Shown here: positions 37,848-45,707 of the stretch, piece after piece | Layout: every line of letters starts with the position of its first letter | Numbering within the stretch: the first letter of the stretch is position 1 | Assembly (NCBI GenBank): GCA_937990185.1 | Contig: CALKBI010000023.1 | Span: forward strand, 1 to 57,832 | Origin: an uncultured Neomegalonema sp. | GTDB lineage: Bacteria; Pseudomonadota; Alphaproteobacteria; Rhodobacterales; Rhodobacteraceae | Direction of reading: 5' to 3' | DNA length: 57,832 nt | Position numbers and translations under genes: made by a program | The notes under the pieces: generated by a model | What the model was told of the DNA's origin: nothing | The model's database searches: none | Seen by the model: only the letters and a program-made list of their open reading frames with translations

Positions 37848-38498
37848 TTAATCGTCGATGACACAGGGTACAGGTTCGAACAGCCTGTCCAGCTTTGCCT
37901 TGCGCAACGCCCGAACAAGTCGTCCCGTCATAAAAACACAAAGCTGGATCGTATCATCAATCCACAGGTCAGGCCCCTTGAGAGCCGAACTGTTGATACA
38001 CAGGCTATTTGGTTTTCGTTTGTCGGTCGCACCGTATTGATCATAGCGAAGCCTTACTTCTGATTTTTCAATGATGACACTTCGTTTGGTTTCGCCAAAG
38101 TTGATCGAAAAGTATGTACCGGGTATCGGCGTTTTTCTATCGGCATCCATCAAATTTACCGGATACAGAGAGGTTCTTCCCAGATTTACGGTACGCAGAA
38201 CATCCGCGCATTTTGCAGAGATAATGGGGATGTCACAATACATCAGATGCCCCGGATTAGAGTATCTTTTGCCCGGCTTCATCCAGTAATAAGTGTTCGG
38301 AAAACTGTCTTCCGGTAGAGCTTTACCGCGCCTATTTCTAATAAACAGATCACTCAATTTCTTGAAGTCATCGTCGATCTCAGGTGGCATGTAATGCTTT
38401 TGGATAACAGAAGCATTCATTATCGGGCTAACCCAAACAGTATCGTCGAGGCCGTCGTCGATTGCTGCGGGACTTTCCGGGTTATTCGGTGATTGCAT
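37848..38498 (-). CDS. Imm11/DUF1629-like immunity-type protein, copy B
   Basis: A 216-residue paralogue of copy A. The start at 38498 (MQSPNNPESP) is chosen as the short frame; the open frame continues to 38573 inside the upstream gene. It overlaps the small companion gene by 17 bases, implying coupled translation. AKCADVLRTVNLGRTSLYP and KTPIPGTYFSINFGETK carry the family pattern. Identity with copy A is only around half by eye, although the neighbouring companion DNA is nearly identical between modules, so the two bodies have diverged or been exchanged. Confidence 0.65.
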   Translation of the reverse strand: MQSPNNPESPAAIDDGLDDTVWVSPIMNASVIQKHYMPPEIDDDFKKLSDLFIRNRRGKALPEDSFPNTYYWMKPGKRYSNPGHLMYCDIPIISAKCADVLRTVNLGRTSLYPVNLMDADRKTPIPGTYFSINFGETKRSVIIEKSEVRLRYDQYGATDKRKPNSLCINSSALKGPDLWIDDTIQLCVFMTGRLVRALRKAKLDRLFEPVPCVIDD

Positions 38499-38826
38499 TG
38501 ATATAAACCTCCTCACTCCGGACGGTGAACCGAAAGAACGGCTCACCATCTTCGTCAGTTGTGAAGGCTGCAACGTATTTACGAGCCTCTGCGCTGGCGT
38601 ATTTCATTTCCTCGACGGGATCATTCGGCTCGTAATCATGCGCCTCCCATCCCTCGTAGGAATATTCGATTTTTCCGTCAGCGGTTTCGAGAAACACTTC
38701 AACGTTGGTGATATAAACCTGCTGTGCAGCGAGGGCATCAATCCGCGCCAGCGCTGCCTCTCGCCGAAACGCTTCATCCGGCAGGCCAAGTGGCTTTAGT
38801 GAGATAATGTCGGGTTTTTGAGACAT
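38482..38826 (-). CDS. Small companion protein of the immunity-type module
   Basis: A 114-residue acidic soluble protein beginning MSQKPDIISLKPLGLPDEAF and ending FRFTVRSEEVYINAITE. GGAGAG lies about four bases before the ATG. It has an N-terminal helical part (residues 20-40) and then likely strands. It resembles nothing I can name. A broken second copy exists next to copy A, and the fixed order companion-immunity suggests they are functionally linked. Confidence 0.65.
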   Translation of the reverse strand: MSQKPDIISLKPLGLPDEAFRREAALARIDALAAQQVYITNVEVFLETADGKIEYSYEGWEAHDYEPNDPVEEMKYASAEARKYVAAFTTDEDGEPFFRFTVRSEEVYINAITE

Positions 38827-38966
38827 CGAACTCTCCGTAACGGTTTTACGTTGGATCAAAGGATCATAATTTAGACGTGAGCGCCAGTTTTCGAAGGTGG
38901 TGGCTTGATCCTGAACCTCTGGTGGCTCAAGAAGGTTCTGGATCAAGTCCGGAGTAGGGTTACGGC

Positions 38967-40139
38967 ATGGAAGTCTCTCGCGGAAAACCGATTTGGGCGT
39001 TGGGCCTGATGTCCGGCACATCGATGGATGGCGTTGATGCGGCACTCGTGCTGACCGATGGCGAGACGATTTCGGAATTCGGGGCGGGAGCCGAATATCC
39101 GCATGAAACCATCGCTGCGACGCAACAGGTTATGAGGCGACCCCTTGATTACCGCAATGCGGAGACAAAGGAACTTGCCGCCGAATTTGCCAAGGCTGAA
39201 TATGAGGTTGAAGACAGCCATGCCCGCGCCGTCGTGAGCCTGTTGGGTATGTCCCCAAAAACGCCTGAAGTGATCGGCTTTCATGGTCAAACGGTTTTCC
39301 ATGCGCCCGATGAGGGCTGGACGTGGCAAATTGGCAGCGGTGAGCGATTGGCACGTTCGCTCAACCGTCCGGTCGTCTGGGATTTCCGCACTGCCGATAT
39401 GGAGGCGGGCGGTGAGGGCGCGCCGCTGGCTCCCTTCTTCCACTTCGCCCTCGCTAAGCGCATCGGCGCGACTGAGCCGATTGCGTTTCTCAACATCGGG
39501 GGGGTGGCGAATGTGACATGGGTGGACCCGACCAAAGACGCACCAGAGGAAGAGGGCGCACTGCTCGCTTTCGATACCGGTCCCGGTAATGCGCTCATCA
39601 ATGATTGGATGGTGCGCCATGGCCACGAGCCACTCGACCGTGATGGCGCGGAGGCGGCTAAAGGCCACGTGGATGACATGATGCTTCACAGTAATGCGAC
39701 CGATGCTTTCCTCGAACGCATTCCGCCTAAATCCCTCGACCGCAATGAATTTGCGATGGTGCTGGACCGTATGACGGACCTCTCTCTATCGGATGGTGCA
39801 GCGACCTTGACCGCCTTGACTGCCGAATGTGTCGCCGAGGCCCTAAAACACATGCCAAGTGCGCCTTCGCGGTGGCTCATCTGTGGCGGCGGGCGCAAGA
39901 ACCCTGTGATGATGCAGATGATGGCAGATCGCCTCAACGCGCCGGTTGATCCGGTCGAAGCGGTTGGCCTTGATGGCGATATGTTGGAGGCGCAAGCCTT
40001 CGGCTATCTCGCGGTCCGTTCCCTGCGCGGCTTGCCACTGAGCGCGCCCGGAACCACAAATTGTCGCGAACCTGTGACGGGGGGGAGGGTGAGCAGGCCA
40101 AACCCTGAAAATCCCGCCTCCACCCTGATCCACCCTTAA
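38967..40139 (+). CDS. anmK: Anhydro-N-acetylmuramic acid kinase
   Basis: A 390-residue kinase that opens and phosphorylates anhydro-MurNAc released in cell-wall recycling, giving MurNAc-6-phosphate. LGLMSGTSMDGVDAALVLTDG lies near the N-terminus, GFHGQTVFHAP and FLNIGGVANVTW in the middle, FDTGPGNALINDW and ICGGGRKNPVMM later. Length is as expected. Both ends of this gene have partial copies nearby (36784-36812 and 41211-41328), so it is the centre of the local duplications while itself intact. It reads divergently from the immunity-type genes. Confidence 0.96.
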   Translation: MEVSRGKPIWALGLMSGTSMDGVDAALVLTDGETISEFGAGAEYPHETIAATQQVMRRPLDYRNAETKELAAEFAKAEYEVEDSHARAVVSLLGMSPKTPEVIGFHGQTVFHAPDEGWTWQIGSGERLARSLNRPVVWDFRTADMEAGGEGAPLAPFFHFALAKRIGATEPIAFLNIGGVANVTWVDPTKDAPEEEGALLAFDTGPGNALINDWMVRHGHEPLDRDGAEAAKGHVDDMMLHSNATDAFLERIPPKSLDRNEFAMVLDRMTDLSLSDGAATLTALTAECVAEALKHMPSAPSRWLICGGGRKNPVMMQMMADRLNAPVDPVEAVGLDGDMLEAQAFGYLAVRSLRGLPLSAPGTTNCREPVTGGRVSRPNPENPASTLIHP

Positions 40140-40163
40140 TGGCGGCGAGAACCGGGGTTCCGG

Positions 40164-40700
40164 TTATTCGACCACGACGTCGTGTCGTTTCAAGCGTGCC
40201 CGTAAAGCATCGCGGGACTTTTCCAGCCCAGGCAGGGTTTCGTTCTGGGCCTTGTCGCGCTGTGCGATCAGGATTTCCATCATCTTCTTGCGGCTGGTTT
40301 TCTTGCCGAGGCGCGCCTGAATCGCGCCGTTGACCTCGCGGTGAAATTCGACCATGCCGAGCAGCAGCGGGGGCGCAATTTCAAAGGTGCCTTCGCTTTC
40401 AGTCGAGGCTTGCCAGATGAACGTGTCGAACTTGGGCAGGTAGCCTTCGACAACAACCGTGTTCGGCTCTTGCCAAAGCGTGATAAATTCTTCGAGTTCT
40501 TCGGTGTTGGTCCGCAGTTCATGGGCGAGGGCGGTCTGCTGGTAATAGCTCGTGCGATCCGACTCGATGAGCTGAAATTCAATGGCTGATTTAAGACCCT
40601 CGGACGAGGCCAGATAAACGCCCGCTATGGTCGCAGCAATCATGCAAACCTGCGACACGATGAACTCTGTGCTGCCTATATTGGGAAATTTTATCGCCAT
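40164..40700 (-). CDS. Membrane-anchored coiled-coil-like protein, unknown
   Basis: A 178-residue protein with one hydrophobic segment near the N-terminus (FIVSQVCMIAATIAGVYLA) and a mostly helical remainder rich in Glu, Arg and Lys. The last ~60 residues (KKTSRKKMMEILIAQRDKA and on) look like a coiled coil. No family recognised. It interrupts the anmK-metZ interval and is missing from the duplicated copy of that interval. Confidence 0.55.
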   Translation of the reverse strand: MAIKFPNIGSTEFIVSQVCMIAATIAGVYLASSEGLKSAIEFQLIESDRTSYYQQTALAHELRTNTEELEEFITLWQEPNTVVVEGYLPKFDTFIWQASTESEGTFEIAPPLLLGMVEFHREVNGAIQARLGKKTSRKKMMEILIAQRDKAQNETLPGLEKSRDALRARLKRHDVVVE

Positions 40701-40886
40701 TCTTTCAATCCGTTATTTGCGAGCGTCCTGATCTTTGTAATCAGATTTTCGTCGCACCAAAAGCAGGTGTGCCGGAGAAAGGGAATATTTTGACAGTTTA
40801 TTTCAGCATGATCTCGGATCTGAGAGTAATCGACACTTCCACGCCTTTGACGCAAGCAACAACGTAGAGGCTCTAGTTCGTTATGT

Positions 40887-40952
40887 GTGCAGCGATTTGA
40901 GCCGGATTGCGGGCTGCGTCGGTGTCTACTGGAAACAAAACCGCTAAAGAGG
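40887..40952 (+). ncRNA. SAM-II-like riboswitch, upstream copy
   Basis: GCAGC and GCTGC form the P1 stem around the conserved GATTTGAGCCGGATTGC segment. The 3-prime part ends AACCGCTAAAGAGG, with CCGC able to pair with GCGG of the loop as a pseudoknot. This matches the SAM-II (metA) pattern of Alphaproteobacteria. It precedes the truncated metZ copy, so it now governs a dead gene. Possible promoter boxes (TTGACG at 40847, TAGTTC at 40874) are 21 bases apart, poorer than those of the second copy. Confidence 0.7.
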
Positions 40953-41007
40953 TGTACGATTTTTCCAAAACGCCATTTCGACAGGTGGTCTGAAAGAAGG
41001 GCGACCT

Positions 41008-41328
41008 ATGAATATTGATCTACATCCCCGTACAAAGCTGGTGCATGGCGGTATTGAGCGCAGTGAACACCATGAGATGTCCGAAACCCTCTACCTAACC
41101 CAAGGTTTTGCTTATCCCGATGCAGGGACCGCCGAAGCACGGTTCGATGGATCTGACTCTGGATATGCCTATGCCCGCTATGGCAATCCGACCGTCGGAA
41201 TGTTCGAACAGCGGTTGGCCTTGATGGCGATATGTTGGAGGCGCAAGCCTTCGGCTATCTCGCGGTCCGTTCCCTGCGCGGCTTGCCACTGAGCGCACCG
41301 GGAACCACGAATTGTCGCGAACCTGTGA
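41008..41328 (+). pseudogene. Chimeric pseudogene: metZ 5-prime end fused to anmK 3-prime end
   Basis: 41008-41217 copies the first ~70 codons of metZ (MNIDLHPRTKLVHGGIERSE and on). At 41211-41220 the sequence switches to a copy of anmK 39960-40077, ending at 41328. The join lies at a short similarity (GCGGTTGGCCTTG versus GCGTTTGGCGTTG). The frame of metZ continues for 23 codons of out-of-frame anmK and stops at 41292. The 94-residue product would lack the PLP site, so it is non-functional. Confidence 0.85.
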
Positions 41329-41350
41329 TTGGTGGTCAGATCGCGATCCC

Positions 41351-41379
41351 TTGACCTTTTCCGTATGAGGTCGTAATTC
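41351..41379 (+). promoter_or_regulatory. Promoter of the metZ riboswitch transcript
   Basis: TTGACC (41351) and TAATTC (41374) are separated by exactly 17 bases, and the predicted start point lies within a few bases of the riboswitch 5-prime stem. Confidence 0.65.
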
Positions 41380-41386
41380 TCGTTTA

Positions 41387-41452
41387 ACGCAGCGATTTGA
41401 GCCGGATTGCGGGCTGCGTCGGTATCTACCGGAAACAAAACCGCTAAAGAGG
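41387..41452 (+). ncRNA. SAM-II-like riboswitch controlling metZ
   Basis: Second copy of the element at 40887-40952, offset by exactly 500 bases. The P1 stem GCAGC/GCTGC, the loop GATTTGAGCCGGATTGC and the 3-prime CCGCTAAAGAGG are identical. The few changes fall in the linker, where CGGTATCTACCG can form a small extra stem. The intact metZ start lies 53 bases downstream. High SAM should fold the pseudoknot and reduce metZ expression. SAM-II is the best match; the related SAM-V class is the alternative. Confidence 0.75.
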
Positions 41453-41504
41453 TGTGCGATTTTTCCAAAACGCCATTTCGACCGGTTGTTCGTTGGAGCG
41501 ACCT

Positions 41505-42683
41505 ATGAATATTGATCTACATCCCCGTACAAAGCTGGTGCATGGCGGTATTGAGCGTAGTGAACACCATGAGATGTCCGAAGCCCTCTACCTAACCCAA
41601 GGTTTTGCTTATCCCGATGCCGAGACCGCCGAAGCGCGGTTCGATGGGTCTGACTCTGGATATGTCTATGCTCGCTACGGCAATCCGACCGTCGGAATGT
41701 TCGAACAGCGTTTGGCGTTGCTAGAGGAAGCCGAGGCCTGCTTTGCAACCGCGTCGGGCATGGCGGCGATGCACGCTTCAATGTTCTCTCAACTGGAAGC
41801 CGGCGATCATGTCGTCGCATCACGCGCATTGTTCGGCTCGTGTCATTATATCCTCGATAATCTTCTCCCGCGCTTTGGTGTTGAGACAACCCTTGTGGAA
41901 GGCACGGATGTATCTGCATGGGAAAACGCCGTGCGCCCGGAAACTAAAGTGTTCTTTCTGGAGACGCCTTCCAACCCGACACTCGAGATTATTGATATCC
42001 GCGCTGTCGCAGATGTTGCTCATGATGCCGGAGCAGTTTTGGTCGTTGACAATGTGTTTGCGACACCTTGCTTTCAGCGGCCCCTCGCGCTGGGCGCAGA
42101 CATCGTGATGTACTCGACGACAAAGCATATTGACGGTCAGGGGCGTTGTCTCGGCGGGGCTTTGCTCGGGTCGAAAGAGTTCATCAACGGCAAATTATTT
42201 GAATACATGAAGCATACCGGCGCGGCTATGAGTCCGTTCAACGCTTGGGTAATGCTGAAAGGGCTGGAGACGCTCGACCTGCGTTGCCGTGCCGCTGCTG
42301 ATAGCGCAGAAGCCATCGCTCATGTCTTGACAGACCATCGAGCTATATCAAGGACGATCCATCCCGGTTTACCAACGCACCCGCAGCATAATCTTGCGGC
42401 GGTTCAGATGGAAAGGCCGGGAACGATGGTCTCATTCGAACTTGAGGGTGGGAAACCGGCTGCCTTTAATTTTATGAACGCACTTGAGATTATTCGGATT
42501 TCCAACAATCTCGGTGATGCCAAGTCAATCGCGACTCACCCGACTACCACAACGCATCAGCGCATGACGGAAAAAGATCGGCAAACACTGGGCATCACCC
42601 CTGGTTTGATAAGATTGTCAGTGGGATTAGAGCACGCCAATGATCTCATTAGCGATATTTCGCAGGCTTTAGACGCCGCCTGA
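41505..42683 (+). CDS. metZ: O-succinylhomoserine sulfhydrylase
   Basis: A 392-residue PLP enzyme of the Cys/Met metabolism family that makes homocysteine from O-succinylhomoserine and sulphide. Visible are [28 protein letters not shown] and the PLP lysine in YSTTKHIDGQGRC. The GQGRCLGGA and NPTL stretches are typical of MetZ. The ATG at 41505 has GGAG seven bases upstream. The gene is preceded by a SAM-II-like riboswitch, fitting feedback control of methionine synthesis. An in-frame GTG at 41454 touches the riboswitch end but is not conserved in the duplicate. Confidence 0.93.
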   Translation: MNIDLHPRTKLVHGGIERSEHHEMSEALYLTQGFAYPDAETAEARFDGSDSGYVYARYGNPTVGMFEQRLALLEEAEACFATASGMAAMHASMFSQLEAGDHVVASRALFGSCHYILDNLLPRFGVETTLVEGTDVSAWENAVRPETKVFFLETPSNPTLEIIDIRAVADVAHDAGAVLVVDNVFATPCFQRPLALGADIVMYSTTKHIDGQGRCLGGALLGSKEFINGKLFEYMKHTGAAMSPFNAWVMLKGLETLDLRCRAAADSAEAIAHVLTDHRAISRTIHPGLPTHPQHNLAAVQMERPGTMVSFELEGGKPAAFNFMNALEIIRISNNLGDAKSIATHPTTTTHQRMTEKDRQTLGITPGLIRLSVGLEHANDLISDISQALDAA

Positions 42684-42709
42684 TTTCTGACAGGCGGCGC
42701 AAGTTTTAT
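42674..42709. terminator. Bidirectional terminator of metZ and folD
   Basis: CGCCGCCTG-ATTTCTGA-CAGGCGGCG is a 9-base GC-rich stem followed by CAAGTTTTATG. The metZ stop codon overlaps the stem and the folD stop follows at 42711. Confidence 0.75.
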
Positions 42710-42710
42710 G

Positions 42711-43613
42711 TTAGAATGTCAGATCAGCAGGTTCTTCTAATCCGTGGATACGCGCTGTTGCAGTGACGGTGTTGGCCAATAAGCAAGCGATGGTCATCGG
42801 ACCGATTCCGCCGGGAACAGGTGTGATCGCGCCTGCCACTTCAGCGCAGCTTGCGTAATCGCAATCACCAACAATCTTGTGCTTACCTTCGCCTTTTTCC
42901 GGCGCTGGAACGCGGTTGATGCCTACGTCAATGACCGTCGCGCCCGGCTTGACCCAATCGCCCTTGACCATTTCAGGTCGTCCGACAGCTGCGACGAGGA
43001 TATCGGCTTGCTTACAGATTGCAGGCAGGTCTTTGGTTCGGGAGTGGGCGATGGTCACAGTCGCATTCGCTTGCAGCAAAAGCTGTCCCATCGGTTTACC
43101 AACAATATTCGAGCGCCCGATAATCACTGCGTTCTGTCCGCTGAGATCACCCATACGGTCCTTAAGCAGCATGTAACTGCCGAGCGGCGTACAAGGAACC
43201 ATTGCTTTGAGGCCAGCGCCGAGACGTCCAACATTGACGACGTGGAAGCCATCGACATCTTTTTCGGGGGCGATGGTGTTGATGATCAAGTCGGAGTTCA
43301 GGTGCTTTGGTAGGGGGAGTTGGACCAGAATGCCGTGGACCTTTGGGTCTGCATTCAGTTTCTCAACCACCCCAATCAATGTGGCCTCGTCGATATCCGC
43401 ATCATACTTATGCTCAAAGCTTGCCATACCGCATTCGACAGTTTGCTTGCCTTTATTGCGTACATAAACCTGTGAGGCGGGGTCTTCACCTACGAGAACA
43501 ACCGCAAGACCGGGTTGCACGCCATGAGTCTCGACCATCTTCTTGACATGGCCTGAGACACGCTCACGCACGGTGCCAGCGAATGCTTTTCCATCAATTA
43601 TTTCGGCGCTCAT
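42711..43613 (-). CDS. folD: Bifunctional methylenetetrahydrofolate dehydrogenase/cyclohydrolase
   Basis: A 300-residue FolD that interconverts methylene-, methenyl- and formyl-tetrahydrofolate with [22 protein letters not shown] carries the catalytic lysine region. [19 protein letters not shown] and [16 protein letters not shown] complete the family set. Convergent with metZ. Confidence 0.97.
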   Translation of the reverse strand: MSAEIIDGKAFAGTVRERVSGHVKKMVETHGVQPGLAVVLVGEDPASQVYVRNKGKQTVECGMASFEHKYDADIDEATLIGVVEKLNADPKVHGILVQLPLPKHLNSDLIINTIAPEKDVDGFHVVNVGRLGAGLKAMVPCTPLGSYMLLKDRMGDLSGQNAVIIGRSNIVGKPMGQLLLQANATVTIAHSRTKDLPAICKQADILVAAVGRPEMVKGDWVKPGATVIDVGINRVPAPEKGEGKHKIVGDCDYASCAEVAGAITPVPGGIGPMTIACLLANTVTATARIHGLEEPADLTF

Positions 43614-43749
43614 GGCAGGTTTCCTCGGTTTTTATTAGATATACACTAGACGTGGCGCGAACCAACGCTCTCAACTATCGTCTGCGGGCATACATTTGAC
43701 GGGATTCGCTTGGCTGGTCCATAGCGGCAAAATAAAGGGACAGTGCGAC

Positions 43750-44640
43750 ATGACGGCTATCGCTTTCTTCGGGATCGGTAATATGGGCGCTGGAATGGCG
43801 CGTAATCTGATCAAAGCGGGTCACTCTGTTAAGGTATTTGATCTGGATACAGCGAAAGCTGAGGCCATTGAAGGCGCAACGGTAGCCGTTGATGGCGAGG
43901 CTGCTGTCTCCGGCGTTGATGTTGTCATAACGATGCTCCCCGGCGGAAAAGCTGTTTTGGGACTTTACCGTGACATAATCTTTGAGCTTTCTGAGAAAGA
44001 TGCCTTGTTCATTGATTGTTCTACAATTGATGTGGAAACGGCGCGGACATTAGCGGCAGAAGCCAAATCGCGCGGCTTTGCAATGCTGGATGCTCCAGTT
44101 TCGGGTGGCGTGACGGGAGCGGACGCAGGAACGCTCGCTTTCATGGTTGGCGGAACGGAAGAAGCCTTTGCACGGGCACAGCCTTTGTTCGACATCATGG
44201 GCGCTAAGGCTGTTCTGGCCGGCGCCGCTGGCGCTGGGCAAGGCATCAAAATTTGCAACAATATGATGCTCGCGATTCAAATGATCTCGGTTGCGGAAGG
44301 ATTTGTCTTGGCCGAAAACTTAGGATTAGAGCCGGAAAAACTATTCGAAGTATCAAGCGCGGCCTCAGGACAATGCTGGTCATTGACGACATATTGTCCC
44401 GTGGCTGGTGTGGGACCGAAAACCTCCGCGGATAATGACTTTAAACCCGGTTTCGCAACCGCATTGATGCGAAAAGACCTTGGGCTAGCGATGGAAGCCG
44501 CTGAAGCCGCTGGTGCAGTTGTACCCTTTGGTCGCGCTGCGCGTGATGTCTATGAAAAGATGATGATTGACGGACAGGGTGATCTTGATTTCTCATCGGT
44601 CATTAAACGCGTGCGTGCGGCTGTGCCGGAAAAGGCATGA
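43750..44640 (+). CDS. mmsB: 3-hydroxyisobutyrate dehydrogenase
   Basis: A 296-residue NAD-dependent dehydrogenase of valine catabolism. The start at 43750 has AGGGA upstream and gives FFGIGNMGAGMARNLIKAGH right at the N-terminus. DAPVSGGVTGADAGTLAFMVGG is the substrate-binding signature, and GAGQGIKICNNMML carries the catalytic lysine. It fits with the 3-hydroxyisobutyryl-CoA hydrolase at 48536 as successive steps, though the genes are not adjacent. Confidence 0.93.
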   Translation: MTAIAFFGIGNMGAGMARNLIKAGHSVKVFDLDTAKAEAIEGATVAVDGEAAVSGVDVVITMLPGGKAVLGLYRDIIFELSEKDALFIDCSTIDVETARTLAAEAKSRGFAMLDAPVSGGVTGADAGTLAFMVGGTEEAFARAQPLFDIMGAKAVLAGAAGAGQGIKICNNMMLAIQMISVAEGFVLAENLGLEPEKLFEVSSAASGQCWSLTTYCPVAGVGPKTSADNDFKPGFATALMRKDLGLAMEAAEAAGAVVPFGRAARDVYEKMMIDGQGDLDFSSVIKRVRAAVPEKA

Positions 44641-44710
44641 CGAGGACGAAAATCTTTGCTGAAGAATGACGGTGTAATGATGCGCCGGTATGACAACGGG
44701 AGTTCGTGAA

Positions 44711-45697
44711 ATGGATGAAGTTTTTTCACGGCGAAAGCTGATTGAACCCAAAGCACTCCGCAGCCTCATGCAGCGTTCGGATTTACGCGGAGGGCTGCAA
44801 GCCGGCTCTCATTTCGGTGCGATTTTGGTGACAGGGATTTTGCTCGCAATGACATGGGGGTCGTGGTTGGCGGTTCCAGTGTTCATTATGCACGGAACGC
44901 TGATTAATTTTCTCTATGCGGGACAGCACGAACTTAGCCACGGAACTCCATTCAAAACCAAGGCGCTAAACGAGTGGGTTGGGAGGTTCATAGGGTTCTT
45001 AATGATCTATCCGCGAGATTTCGATCTGATCCAGCATCACGCCCACCATCAACATACTCAGAACTGGGAGAAAGATGGCGAGTTGGTTCGGCAACCTTAC
45101 ACCCTACGCAGTTATCTTATGTGGGTGCTTGGGCCGACTTACTGGTATAGCCGGATTGCTCGTATCATACGCTTTTCCAAAGGCCACGTCATAGAGCCGT
45201 ATATCGCGCCGCATCAGGAATCGACTGTCATTCGTGAGGCACGTATTCATCTGGCGCTCTATGTTGGGATTGCTGTCATCTCTCTTCTTACACAGAGCTG
45301 GGCTACGGTGATCTTCTGGTTAGCACCACTGTTGATTACAAAACCAATTCATCAGCTACAGAACACCATCGAACATCTTGGCCTGAGCCACGAAGACGAT
45401 ATTCTCAAAAACACCCGCTCGACAGATACAAATGCTGTGTTGCGCTGGATGTGCTGGAATATGCAGTACCACACGGCGCATCACAGCTTTCCATCGGTTC
45501 CATTTTGGAAACTGCGTGCGCTTAATGACACTATCGAAGACCGCATCGGCCACGAAGTTCACCGGATGGGATATATCGAGTTTCAGGTCGCTTTGATCCG
45601 AAAATTAATGGGTGGAAAGTCTGAGGCGGATTACCCTTACGATGAAGTATGGATCGCGCGTGGACCAAAGGGCGTTGGTCAGATGGTCGTTGACTGA
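44711..45697 (+). CDS. Fatty acid desaturase family protein
   Basis: A 328-residue membrane di-iron desaturase. The ATG at 44711 is preferred because GGGAG lies nine bases upstream; an ATG at 44690 lacks a site. Histidine boxes are HELSH (73-77), HHAHHQH (109-115) and HTAHH (near 255), with several membrane helices between. It may introduce a double bond in membrane lipids or hydroxylate a hydrocarbon or carotenoid-like substrate; which one is not clear. It is convergent with the histidine kinase gene. Confidence 0.88.
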   Translation: MDEVFSRRKLIEPKALRSLMQRSDLRGGLQAGSHFGAILVTGILLAMTWGSWLAVPVFIMHGTLINFLYAGQHELSHGTPFKTKALNEWVGRFIGFLMIYPRDFDLIQHHAHHQHTQNWEKDGELVRQPYTLRSYLMWVLGPTYWYSRIARIIRFSKGHVIEPYIAPHQESTVIREARIHLALYVGIAVISLLTQSWATVIFWLAPLLITKPIHQLQNTIEHLGLSHEDDILKNTRSTDTNAVLRWMCWNMQYHTAHHSFPSVPFWKLRALNDTIEDRIGHEVHRMGYIEFQVALIRKLMGGKSEADYPYDEVWIARGPKGVGQMVVD

Positions 45698-45707
45698 TAA
45701 GGTATAG

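Noticed and set aside
36784..38995. An insertion sequence or integron flanked by 29-base repeats
   Set aside because: No transposase or integrase, no terminal inverted repeats and no attC-like sites. The repeat is the start of anmK, so tandem duplication explains it better.
41454..41504. GTG start giving metZ a 17-residue extension
   Set aside because: The GTG is adjacent to the riboswitch end with too little space for a ribosome site, and the duplicate has GTA at the same position. The ATG at 41505 has GGAG.
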